From NCBI GenBank assembly GCA_020747065.1, contig JAGMVK010000007.1, positions 1,798,001 through 1,862,000 of the forward strand: a DNA stretch of 64,000 bases. Direction: 5' to 3'. Within the stretch, counting starts at the first letter, position 1, and each line of letters begins with the position of its first letter. The position numbers and the translations under genes are program-made. The stretch comes from Cadophora sp. MPI-SDFR-AT-0126. Lineage: Eukaryota; Ascomycota; Leotiomycetes; Helotiales; Ploettnerulaceae. This document shows, piece after piece, positions 23,513 to 34,072 of this stretch. The notes under the pieces are model-generated. The model did no database searches. It saw nothing but the letters and a program-made list of their open reading frames with translations, and was not told the origin of the DNA.

Positions 23513-24654
23513 TTAATAGTAGCCACCACCAAACTGGCGTCGGACCCAGTACTGATGGTACGTGCTCATATCACGCTGGCCACTCAGACCAAGTTCGCCA
23601 GCGACGTTGACATAGCCTTCCTCGTTGACCTGTCCGCTCTTGCTGATACGCTTGATGCTATCCTCGTCGCCTTTCCACGGTGTTCGGCAGTAGACACACT
23701 TGACTGGACCTGCGAAGAATTAGCTTGGTGCTGTTCGCCGTTGTGGAAGTTTGGTCATAAATAGTGCGGAGAACTTACCAGGTTTGCTCCTCGCCCACTG
23801 CTCGAAGCAATGTCGATGGATGTTGTTTCCACACGCACCCTTGCACCACAGAATCTCCTCGGACTTGTCACTCTCATCGAACTCCATGACGCAGACTGGG
23901 CAGTCACCTTCAACTGGCTTGCGGGAACCGCCCGTATCAGTAGCAGTTGAGGGAGGACCATCAGATGATTGAGGCGTCATCGGAGCGTTGGCGAAGATCT
24001 CAACCAGTTCCTTGCTGAGGAGTGCCAATTGGTAGGCCAAGTCCTCTCGAGCTTTCAGGACATTTACCATGACCTATGCAGTGTAAGAGTGAAATAACAT
24101 AGGCCAGGATACAAGGGTGGACTTACATAAATAATATGTTTACACTGGTTTCCCTTCGCAGCATCGGGGCACGTACACCGAGGAACTTTACAAATAGTAA
24201 CCTGATAGATATTGCCCGTAGAACCGGCAATATCGAACTTCTCCTCAGGGGACTCTCCGTCCTCACCAACTTCCCTCTCCCGATCAATGAGGAACATCCG
24301 CTGCGAAGTCACGCGCTGTAAGCGTTCCATGTACGAGACTGGTGGCTTGGCCCTGAATCGCTTGAGACGCTTCTCTTCTGGTTCTTCGCCTTCGGCATTC
24401 TTCTTACGTTGGCGCTTAGGTTTGGAAAGTGCAAGGCCAGCTTGGGCTTCGTTGGCGGCGAGGGCGGAGAAGAAATCTGGTTCATCTTGTTGTTCTTGAT
24501 CGTTGGACGTGGATGGAGGTGGGGAATGAGCCAATTTGCGTTTCTTGGGTGGTGAGCCCTTGGACGGGGCTCTACTGGCTGGAGGAGCAGTCATCTTCGC
24601 GAAGGGCAGTCCAGATATACCAGATTTGCCTGGTATGTAGGTGCGAGACGTCAT
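23513..24654 (-). CDS. SWIM and RING finger protein (putative E3 ubiquitin ligase)
   Basis: Three exons (24654-24127, 24073-23779, 23709-23513) encode 339 aa. A basic, Lys/Arg-rich N-terminal third (KKRKLAHSPPP, KPKRQRKK) could act as a nuclear signal. A SWIM finger lies at about residues 160-176, with C-T-C followed by C-K-H (C-x-C-x(n)-C-x-H). A RING-type finger spans about 230-300: CPVCVMEF, WCKGACGNNIHRHCFEQW and, after the second intron, VKCVYCRTPW. The SWIM plus RING pairing is known in ZSWIM2-like ubiquitin ligases and in a fungal family of unknown target. Both introns (53 and 69 nt) have GTAAGT donors, and splicing is needed to complete the two fingers. Biochemical role is inferred from the domains. 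Confidence 0.85.
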
Positions 24655-25358
24655 TTTGTTCCCAATAATCGAGGTTGAGGACGAAATGTAATGAATTGGT
24701 CAAATGAAGTCTCGGACTTTGGCTTAGAAATCTCGCGGTTGAGAATGGGTGCGTAACCTAAATCAGGGAGCAGCCTTCAATACGAACCCGATGGTGGCGA
24801 TGTGATTGATGCTTTGTTCGAGAGAAGTAAAAAGCGAGCGTGGAGGTCGCGCATGCCAAGCTTCAGTTCGACGCCGTATCATCTGACTATCTGACTATAC
24901 TAATCCCAATCAGGTACTAGCGTGTCTCTCTCGCAAAACCGAAATTTTCTCGGATCGTGTTCTCTTCTTTCTCCAGTCTTAAGGCATTCACCTATACATC
25001 CTGTTCTGGCTCATTGTTTTGCCGCTTTGCGGCATGCAATGGAGCGTGGGGTCTACTTCGTATTCTCCATGTTATCTGTAGCCTCTGTCATATTCACGAA
25101 TCGCCTAGAAGAAGCGCCTTTTATAATCCTGCTGATGGCTCGAGTTTTCACTCAATGTTTCGGTTGGTTCGCTTAGTGCCTACAGAATTCTAGTAGGAAG
25201 TTGACGGTTTTGAAGGGGGATAGCTGCAGTGGTTGAGTTGTCGGAGGGTTGAACTTCAGTCTGACCCGAAGCTTGTATATGCTCAAAATGATGGTGATGT
25301 TAGTACCCCGTCGATGTTTTGTCTTCTAGACTATCCAAATTTCAGAAAATGCTTCATA
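24655..25358. other. Intergenic region upstream of SWIM/RING gene
   Basis: Contains the promoter of the minus-strand SWIM/RING gene. Between it and the decayed catalase-like gene no further coding frame is supported. Confidence 0.4.
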
Positions 25359-26540
25359 GTGGACCTGATCAATGCTTGTCAAATTTATCTCCTCTGCTCT
25401 TTGTCTGCCGGGGACCTGTACTGCTAGCTGGGTATTCAGCCCTTCCAAGCCTATTTGGTGATCCCAATAGTTGCAAAGATTTCAGTCCATGCCATGGATC
25501 CAGCGTCCTGTGATCCTCCCACAACGACTTGCGGACAGATCTGAAGCCGTCCTACTTCGAAATGACCACCTTCGCAACGGCCTGCCAAGGATATGTGTAA
25601 CCGTCCCAAGGTGTACTCTCAACTGGCTGTTCCTCGAGGTTCTCCAACAACTGAACTTGGAAGAGAAAATCTGCTTCACTGTTCCTGTGCGACTCTTTTA
25701 GCACATCGCTGAGGATGTGGTCGGGTTGAGAATCTGGTTTGACCGTGTCGTCACGCTTCCTCCGACTCTCGCTGGTTGGTACACGGCAGTATTTAAAAAC
25801 ATGGCCGCCGAGCTTGTAAGCTCTCTGAGAATATTGAGGGGCTGACTATAAATTTGTTGGGGCCCGACTCTCCCTTCTTCGAGAGCGCATTGCCTACCTT
25901 AAGTGTTTGTCTGAAATATGATCACGGGCCTTCTGGATGTCATTATCGTTGCGAGCTTCAAGATGCTTGTAAAGTTGCTTCTTGGACGAATGTACTTCGC
26001 CGAAGCTCAAATACTTCCCTTGTTGTTGCTCGATGGCCGGCGCACTATCGAACTCGATGTCTAGGGTCGGATAATCCTTCCCATTGTTGAACATCTCATC
26101 CTGTATATTGAAGATCCTCATACCTAGACCAGAAGGCTGAGGGACTCGGTCATCGAGTCCTGGGTCACCAGGCTCTGAGCTATATCGCATCGTGATGGGG
26201 TATTTGACCCGTTTGGAAAACAAAGACTGAGCGACATGAGGAGCTCTCAAACAACGAGCCTCCCTCCCACGATTTTTTGGATTCTTACATGTGGCAATAT
26301 CAAAATGGTTCTCCTGTTTGACTTACTCGTCTACACTCAACCACCATACATATGCCTATGATTGTTGGACGGTGCTTTCTGCATAGCATTGATCATATCC
26401 GTAACAGCCTGGGTATCTTCAGCTTCTCCTGGTGAGATGTTCTCCACACCTGGATCCCATCGGACGTGCTTGCTTGTATCAATCCTATTGGACGCCCTCA
26501 TCATGATGAGTTCGGACATGATACTGGATGTATAGCTCAC
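25359..26540 (-). pseudogene. Decayed catalase-like gene
   Basis: Three minus-strand blocks in different frames align in order with fungal catalase-like heme proteins. Block 1 (about 26480-26337) reads RWDPGVENISPGEAEDTQAV and NNHRHMYGG. Block 2 (26250-25894) reads MRYSSEPGDPGLDDRVPQPS, TLDIEFDSAPAIE and LYKHLEARNDNDIQKARD. Block 3 (about 25770-25380) reads DFLFQVQLLENLEEQPVE, YPWQAVAKVVISK, a TAG stop at 25554-25552, then WEDH, LDPWHGLKSLQLLGSPNRL and YPASS. Stops end blocks 1 and 2, the segment between them lacks the expected residues, and a frameshift falls near the end (about 25375). I see no splicing pattern that removes all lesions. Catalases break down hydrogen peroxide; this copy cannot encode a full enzyme. 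The family match is from recognition, not alignment. Confidence 0.8.
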
Positions 26541-27194
26541 AGTCGGAGAGATAGAAAATGAAATGAAGACGAGAACGCTTACTCATATAAGAATGAGGCT
26601 GAGGAACGACGCCTGACGCAACTCAACAGAAAGAGATGAAGATATAACAGCATGCTGTCATTGGTATTCAAAGAAAGGCATACTAACATCTTAGTACGTA
26701 ATTACTGGTTGGTACAGTGACAGTGGCCATTGTGAGCTGGTGAGCCTGATGACCTATCCATTAAGCTCCCCGCGCTATTGCGAGCTGCTCGACTCTCAAG
26801 TCACTGAGTGACCCGAGGCTGTACGCGGAGGTGGAACCAGTGGAGTAACAGCGTACTCAGCGATCCGATGTTTCGATGATGATGATTGGAATGTTGACTT
26901 TTGCGCAACGGATACAGTACAAAGCATAAATGCGAGTCTAGTCTCCTCTATTGTAGCCATTGATTAAATGAACGAATCCATACAGGCGGAAGTTCTGTGT
27001 TGGGTTGGGTATTGAGAGTGGTGGGAGTTCGTTGGAAGGAACTGAAACGTGCACCTGGGCAGGGATTCGACCACGAGCCACGCTAAACCATAAGGGAGCA
27101 ATTACGCTTCAGGTCACTTTGGACTCTGAGGACGACGAATACCTGCGCTGGACTACTTCTCCAACCATCGACAATTGTTCAAGTCGAATCGGCT
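26541..27194. promoter_or_regulatory. Upstream region of RUD3
   Basis: No gene is supported. The region at about 27050-27110 has a GGGATTCGACC string that recalls a tRNA B box on the minus strand, but no cloverleaf forms. The stretch should include the RUD3 promoter. Confidence 0.4.
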
Positions 27195-29184
27195 ATGTCT
27201 GCTGTAGTTCCTCCAGATCCCTCTCAGTCTTCTTCTTCAGGTCCGTTCTCCCTTCATCTCGAAGCTCACTCGTCCAACAGTTCGTTCAATTGTTACTGAC
27301 ACGATGCAATTAGCCCCTAAGAAGAAGAGCAACAAGAAGAAAAAGGCGGGCAAAGGGAAGCCGGCTGAAGAAACACTCAAGGTTCCTGGGAATGGGAAGG
27401 ATGCCGGATCAGAGAACGGGGACGCAGAGGGCGATGAGGATTCAGAGCAGTCTGCCGTGGTACGAATGACACCTGTTCAATTTACGAACATTATCAAAAA
27501 AGACGTAGAAGTTCTGACCTGGTTAGCAGAATACCCCCCGCGATGCAGCTTTCCCAGAAAGTAACAAACTACAAACGAACGGTCACAATCATGACTCAAT
27601 GAGCAATGGCCACGCTATCGAGCCTTCGTCGCAACCAGCAAGTCAGACGGAGCGAGGGACATTGGGCGGACCAGAAGACAAGCAATCGGAGACCTCTGAT
27701 GCCAGTGTGCGATTTGATGCCATGTCGCAGGAACGGGAAGCTCTACGTGTTGAAGTAGAACAGTTGCGAAAGGCGTTGGAAGACATCCAAGAAAAGCATA
27801 CCGAGGAAATCTCGACGATCAAGGGGCAGCATGCGGAGGAGCTATCAAGTATCGAGTCAAAGCACACGACGGAAGTTTCTACGATCAAGGGCCAGCATGA
27901 CGAGGAAGTTTCAAGTATTCGAGCCGAGCTCGAGGAGACCGAATCTGCGAAGGATCATGCCGAGACACAATATCAATCACTCCTGGGACGCATCAACACA
28001 ATCAAGTCGAGTTTGGGGGAGAGACTAAAAGCAGACAAGCAAGAACTTGCTGAAGCAAAGGAGCAAATCGAAGAGCTCGAATCCCAGAATGAGTCTCTAC
28101 AAAACAACGTCAAGAGTCTCGAGGGTGATATCAAACGCTTAGAGCAAGAAGCTCATGAAACCTCGAAGGAACTTTCTAGTCTAAGAAATCGGCACAATTT
28201 GTCCCAGCAGAATTGGGTTAGCGAACGAGAAGATTTGGTCCAGCAGACCAGGCAATTGAGAGACGAGGCCGAAGCTGCCAAAGAGGCAATGGGAGATTGG
28301 GAGGTTCTTGCTATGGAGGAGAGATCCATGCGGGAAGGTCTGGCAGAAAGAATCAAGGACCTTGAAGAGCAATTTTCGATGCAAAAAGAATCATACGAGG
28401 AAGCTGTGTCTGAAAGAGACAGTCAGTCACAAACCTTAGAAGGATTGCAAAGAGCTCTGCAAGATGTTCAAGAATCCCGGAAAAAAGAATTGCGGGAGAT
28501 AGTAGAATCATACGAGGAGCAGCTCCAAGCTCTTAAAAAGCTTGTCCAGGATTCGGATTCTAGGGCTACGGAAGCTGAGGCATCAAAGGGAGCCCTACAG
28601 AACGAGGTTGACCGTCTGACACCATTTGAGAAAGAGATCAAAGAGAAGAATCTTCTCGTTGGCAAATTACGACACGAAGCGATAATATTAAATGACCACC
28701 TCACAAAGGCCTTGAGGTATCTCAAGAAGGCCAAACCGGAGGATAACATTGACAGGTGTGTCCACACTGTAGAGATTCCTAAGAACTTGCTGATTTCTCC
28801 AGACAAATTGTCACCAACCACTTCTTACACTTCCTAGCTCTTGATCGATCCGATCCCAAGAAATTCCAGGTCTTGCAATTGATAGCATCACTACTCAACT
28901 GGACGGATGAGCAGAAAGAGCAAGCAGGTCTTGCGAGACCAGGTGCGTCGAACAGCAGTTTACGCTTACCCATGTCACCGTTCTACCGTACTCCCAGTAC
29001 GCCCTCTCTCTCCTCAGAATACTTTATTGAGACTCCCACGAACAAGGAGTCGTTGGCAGACCTGTGGACAGGCTTCCTTGAGAGGAGTGCCGAAGAGGGC
29101 TCTGCTGCTGGGAGTAGGAGCGGCAGTGTGAGTAGTTCTGTGGTAAGGCCCGAGACAAGAGGTGGTGAGAGCTCGAGAGGGTAG
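27195..29184 (+). CDS. RUD3: Golgin RUD3 with GRAB domain
   Basis: Four exons (27195-27240, 27314-27459, 27530-28755, 28803-29184) encode 599 aa. A short Ser/Pro start and a Lys-rich run (KKKSNKKKKAGKGK) precede a long coiled coil (about residues 100-430). A GRAB (GRIP-related Arf-binding) domain follows at about 440-500: KLRHEAIILNDHLTKALRYL and, across the last intron, DRQIVTNHFLHFLALDR then DPKKFQVLQLIASLL. Golgins of this type are recruited by Arf1 to the cis-Golgi and tether vesicles. The coiled coil contains a near repeat (STIKGQHAEELSSI and STIKGQHDEEVSSI). The exon 3 start at 27530 was chosen because it keeps frame without stops after the GTACGA donor at 27460. The C-terminal tail is Ser-rich. 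Confidence 0.9.
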
Positions 29185-30318
29185 CCGGTGTGTGACGAGA
29201 ATAGATCTGGTTCTTGTACTATAATACATTGCGATGGGCGTTGGGTGCAAGAGGCGACTGGCTGCCTGCCTCGCAACTCGAATTTGTCGCAATATCATAT
29301 TTTTACGTTGAGACCACATAGTCTGCCATACTAGTGTACTTGTTAGAGATCCCAAGACGACAACTGCTACAAGCCGGCCGTGTTGCCCTGCCCAGCGCAA
29401 TCTGGCAACCAGTGACAGGTGGCTCCACCAACAAGTCAGTCGCTATCCGCTGTCGCTGAAGCCTTGCTGTGTTCTCTCTGGCAATGGCTATCGAGCAAAC
29501 ACGATCAAGAGTTGTGTTAGCTTTTCATACTTTCTAGTGGCTGGATTTGCTCAAGATCTACTTAGTCTACGCACTACACACTCCTCGCCATCGAGTTTCG
29601 AGCCTCGTCTCCTCTTGAAGACGAGCCGCTACGCGGAGAGTTATTTCGAATTGTCTCTTCCATTACGGGGTTGATATTTTGTTCTGGCTCCACGGCGAGC
29701 CATGTACAGCACAACTTAGGCAATGAATCCTTCTTCAACCCTGTTTTCCGCGAGGAAGCCCCATGATGACTTGAGCTTGAAACAAATGAATGTAATTTTT
29801 AGAGTCTCGTGAGAGCACTCGCTAAGTCTACTTGGAACCAATGTATGACCAATTGACAAGCGTACCACAATTCGTTGTGAAGCAGGGATTTCTGAATGAC
29901 ACTATCCATCGTCATAAGCTCATTGGACCTCGGAGACTCTTCAAGGGAATTACATTCAGAGACATATTGTCAATCATATTCTTCTCAATCGAAAAAGCCT
30001 GGTTAGTCTGGGATTACTGATGAGGCAGAATCTGTACTTCAAGCAAGTCACTTGTTTGCGAATGCTGTCTCTTGCTCTGCCAAACTTATGCTGTGTCGAC
30101 GTGTTGACTCTTGATCGATTTGACTTTCTGACGCTGTTGAGACTCATGCCTCGTATGCCTCATACCTTACTGGCTATTGTAAAATCTCAAACCTCTTCCC
30201 TTTAAGTGCCTCCAGACACGCTCCCAACCTTTTTTGTCCCGTAGTAGCCAGCTATTCACTGTACATCCTACAGAGCCAATAAACTTTACCTGAGCCTCTC
30301 GACCAATCAATCACTAAA
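29185..30318. other. Intergenic, 1.1 kb, no supported gene
   Basis: Only short chance frames are seen on either strand. It should contain the RUD3 3' UTR and the promoter of the gene at 30319. Confidence 0.4.
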
Positions 30319-31311
30319 ATGCCCCTCTTAAGTCCTCATGCCGTAGCCATCATTATTCAAGCCCTCGATGATCTCAAACGTCAGTTTCCCGAGCCTTCCC
30401 ATGAGATTGCCCCCTCTGCGCCGCCCAGTCCTGTCATTAAACCAAGAAGCCGATCAACTACTACGGCACATGTGACCGACAATGAAGCATCTTCGAATCC
30501 TGTTCACGCCATAATCATCAATGACAAGTTGATGTCAGGCGAAGACTACGACGACGATCCTAGTCCTCCCTATATAATTGATCCCGAAGCCGGGCGCGAT
30601 CGAAGAGGTATTGGAAACATGGAGAGGTCTTTCATTGAGGGGATGGTGCCTAAGAATGCCGAGGAGATCGCCTACGACGCCGCCATGGGCGAAATCGAAG
30701 CTGCCAAAAACGGCATCTCAAGTCTAGAAGACAGATTGAGAGCACTCATTCCGACGCTGCCACAAGAGGTAGAGCAGAGTGGCCATGACCCAGCTTCATT
30801 CTCTAAGTTTGACTCCGCCGAAGACTTTCCTGCAAAGCTGCTTGTCGAGCTTTCTGAAGTCAGAGAGGAACATCATACAACGAAGCATTTGAGCTGGACT
30901 CGCGTTGAGACCCGGGAAGCCCTTGTCTCAGTTAACAAGAGTACGATATATCCCATACTGAAAAGCAGAGTCCTGAATGTCATCATCGGTTCGCAGTCAT
31001 CCTCATCAATCTCCCAGTTTACTCCTCATCAGCTCAAATTGGACTCCATTCACCTCAAATCTGAGCCCAATGGCTCTCTCACAGATAGTACTCCCCTCTC
31101 ACAAGAAAATCTGCAAGATCTGAGTCCTTCCCATTCTGTCAAACCGCATACACACATCAAAATCAACGACTCGAACTTCAGCGCCGCAATGGCATTTCTC
31201 ACGCCTAGAGTGCTGGTTGTGAAACTCCACATAGCTCCCAACGACGCGTTTGCAAATGTCGTAGAGGCTGTGGACAAACCTCACTCGAGAGTACCTGATT
31301 GCTCAACTTGA
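30319..31311 (+). CDS. Orphan hypothetical protein
   Basis: Intronless frame of 330 aa, not recognised. The start ATG follows CACTAAA, a reasonable fungal context. The N terminus is helical (AIIIQALDDLKRQF). A Pro/Ser-rich, acidic linker (GEDYDDDPSPPYIIDPE) follows, then a helix with NAEEIAYDAAMGEIEAAKNG and SSLEDRLRAL, and a Ser-rich tail. There is no signal peptide or membrane span. No neighbour suggests a job. It may be specific to a small group of species. The frame is long enough and codon-like enough to be considered real. Confidence 0.6.
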   Translation: MPLLSPHAVAIIIQALDDLKRQFPEPSHEIAPSAPPSPVIKPRSRSTTTAHVTDNEASSNPVHAIIINDKLMSGEDYDDDPSPPYIIDPEAGRDRRGIGNMERSFIEGMVPKNAEEIAYDAAMGEIEAAKNGISSLEDRLRALIPTLPQEVEQSGHDPASFSKFDSAEDFPAKLLVELSEVREEHHTTKHLSWTRVETREALVSVNKSTIYPILKSRVLNVIIGSQSSSSISQFTPHQLKLDSIHLKSEPNGSLTDSTPLSQENLQDLSPSHSVKPHTHIKINDSNFSAAMAFLTPRVLVVKLHIAPNDAFANVVEAVDKPHSRVPDCST

Positions 31312-34072
31312 AAATTATTTCCAGAGCAATAAGAAGGAAGTGGTGATGAGTTGTGATGGGCAGCGGATTGTTGTTGATATTTGAATGTCAAATTTATCAA
31401 GCTGAAATACGTTATCTGCCTCCCTAATTGAATTCGAACATTTCCAAAGAGAAGAAGAAAAAGAACAGAGGTACGGAGTCGCCTGTCCTCTGAGATTAGC
31501 TCGGTCCAGGGCAAGATTGAAGTATTTGAGACCTCGAACGCTTGCTAGCTTATGCTCAATAGAGTCTCAAGCTACCGACCATTGAGGAGAATGGTGTATT
31601 GCCTTGCAAATATTGAGCACTAGATAGTTCAGGATGTAAGCAAGCATCTGTGAACCCCCAAAAATCAACGCGTTTGCCAGATCAAAATGGGTGAGGGAGT
31701 TCCAGTGGCTACGAACCCACATTAGCGAAGCGAGTCACAGAGTCAACAAACAACAAAACCATTCGGGAACGCGTCAAAAGTGAACAGCCAAATATTGCCA
31801 AAAAATTGCAAAACAAACTCCCACCGCCGGTGCGATGAGAGAAGCCACCCTCTTCGAAACGAGGATCTCATTTTTGTGTCGTGATCCGCCGGTTGCCGAT
31901 TTTGTTGAAGAGGTTCTTAGTTGCGCTTCTCTAGCAAGTGTCTCGGTGTTGCACTGTTTTCTTGCTGATACTCCACGCAGTCTCAAGCGACTTTCGTGTT
32001 GATAACCTTGCCGATGTTGTAAATCTGCATATTTCGCTACATATAAGAGGAAGAATTTGGCCCGACTTCCGGCTCCAACACGCAGCTGGATTCTCACCTC
32101 GAACCAACCCAAAAGCCTACCATGCCTTGGGATCTATAACATATTGTGGATCATGTTCCTATGTTATCCTGACAGTCTGAGCGCACTTTGCCGTACATTG
32201 GACGCCCATTATGGATGATCAAGAGTGAGATATCTCATTATCACCAGGAGGCGCCGTGCTGTGGATGCAATTCCCCAAGAGCAAATACCCACATATATCC
32301 TTGAACCAGAACCACTGCTTGATAATTTTTGGGGGCTTATTTCACAGTTCCACTGGTTTATGTTAGCACTTCTCGCAAGAAAACAACAAACCTGGTGAGT
32401 CCAAAAACTCCAGCGTCCAGACAAACAGATGCCGCTGGAAATGCGCCGGCTGGCAAGGGGACTGCCATGGTGGGCTCGGTCATAATTGTGAGCCAGATCA
32501 AATTTCTTTATATTATATATTATAGTAATTGTCGAGCTCTCGGATGCAGTACTTACCGCTGTGGGAAGCTCTTGGTCTTACTACTTGCTTAGTAATTATT
32601 CCTCAGTATATATAGCTATCTTCTAGCTCTTCTTTACAAGGGGTAACGCTCACTTAAATTAATTGTTTTATACCTCTCTCTCTTAATAAACTCGTAGACT
32701 TAGCGAACTTATACTACCTACTCCACTTGTAACGTCAGAATCCGAGCAAAGGTCGAGCGCGCAGAGATCAAGGTAGAATCAGTGTCAGTGCCAAAATATC
32801 AAGTTGGTTTCTATCTCTAAGGATTTCTTTTGACTGATATTTAGCTTTCGCCAGTCTCCTTAAACTAGTTGACGATAATGCCGTTTCATATGAGTTAGAG
32901 TCTCATGCGACGATCCTGCGGTTCAAGTCTTATTCGACGATCCTGCTTGAATCGTCACAATATTCTAGTATTTTCAACTATTAATAAAGGACTAGTATCT
33001 CGTATAGCTATATGTATTTAAATTTAAACTTAGCATATATCTACTCTCTATCTAGATAAAGATTGTAGCTATAACTACCTAAGGCTCGAAAATAACGACT
33101 CAAGATCAGCTTTAAAGTATTCTTAATTGTATTGTTTCCGGATTCGGGGTAGTAGACCTGCACGGGGCGCTGCCACCCACCTCCTTGCTAGCAACCTGCG
33201 TACATGGTAGGCATCCATTAACTAGTCAATTAAGTTGACATGAACCCCACCTCCTCACATTTTGAGCTGACTACTGGGTCGAGGCTAGATCTTACTACAC
33301 ACCCTCTCCACCGGAAAAAAAGGTGGCCAATTTTAACAAGCGAGAACACTAAATTCAAAGTAAAGAGCACTTTGTTTCTTTAGCCCTGAATAGTTAGAAA
33401 ATAGTAAAAAGCCTAGATCTCTGCTTTGAATTAGTAATAGACTTAGTATACTAAGAGTTGAATTATTCTGATTGGAGTTTGTGAGGACAATTCAAGTTGC
33501 AATTGAGGCAAGAGCGGGCGTCAATATCGGCCACCTTTTTCTCCGCTGGGGAGACACCGCTCCTTGGTTCACAAATTGTGAGTCTCCTCAGTTCAGGATT
33601 TCTGGAAGCCGGGGCAAATTTATTACGACAAGACTTCAATCGGTTCAAAGGGATACTATAAATTCATGGCCGCTGGCGGCATTGTAGAACCATGGATGAT
33701 CTCTGCTCAAACAATCTCACAAATGTTTCTCGCGAAATCTTTATCTAAAGCGCTGAGGCATATCTTATTTTTAAAGTCCAATGGTTTTGCTTCCTTGATA
33801 CTCGGTGTGATGCATGTCGCTCAGAATGCCACTCGAATCACCTAATTAAATGCAGGTAAAGGTAGGGGGGATTGCTTGCAAGCCACAGTCGCCCGACTCC
33901 GCAGCATGGAAAGCTGATAAACAAAGCCCGCACGTACTTCTTGTCAATTCTCCAATATGCGTCCACATAGAATCATCGAACTTTTTCCTCATGGTGAAGA
34001 GTTAAGGGCATCTCATTTACAAATAACATAAGTTTGGTTACTGCTTTGTTGGCTCACAATTGAAAGTCGGCG
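31312..34072. other. Gene-free 2.8 kb with AT-rich RIP-like core
   Basis: No gene is supported. From about 32480 to 33480 the sequence turns rich in TA dinucleotides and stop codons in all frames, as in DNA altered by repeat-induced point mutation. It is probably a remnant of a mobile element, but no terminal repeat or protein remnant can be traced. A 12-nt direct repeat (CGACGATCCTGC) occurs at 32908-32919 and 32935-32946. Confidence 0.45.

Noticed and set aside
27050..27110. tRNA-like B box (GGGATTCGACC on plus, reverse of a T-loop)
   Set aside because: No matching T-stem, anticodon arm or full acceptor stem can be drawn, and the A-box-like string is too near the B box.
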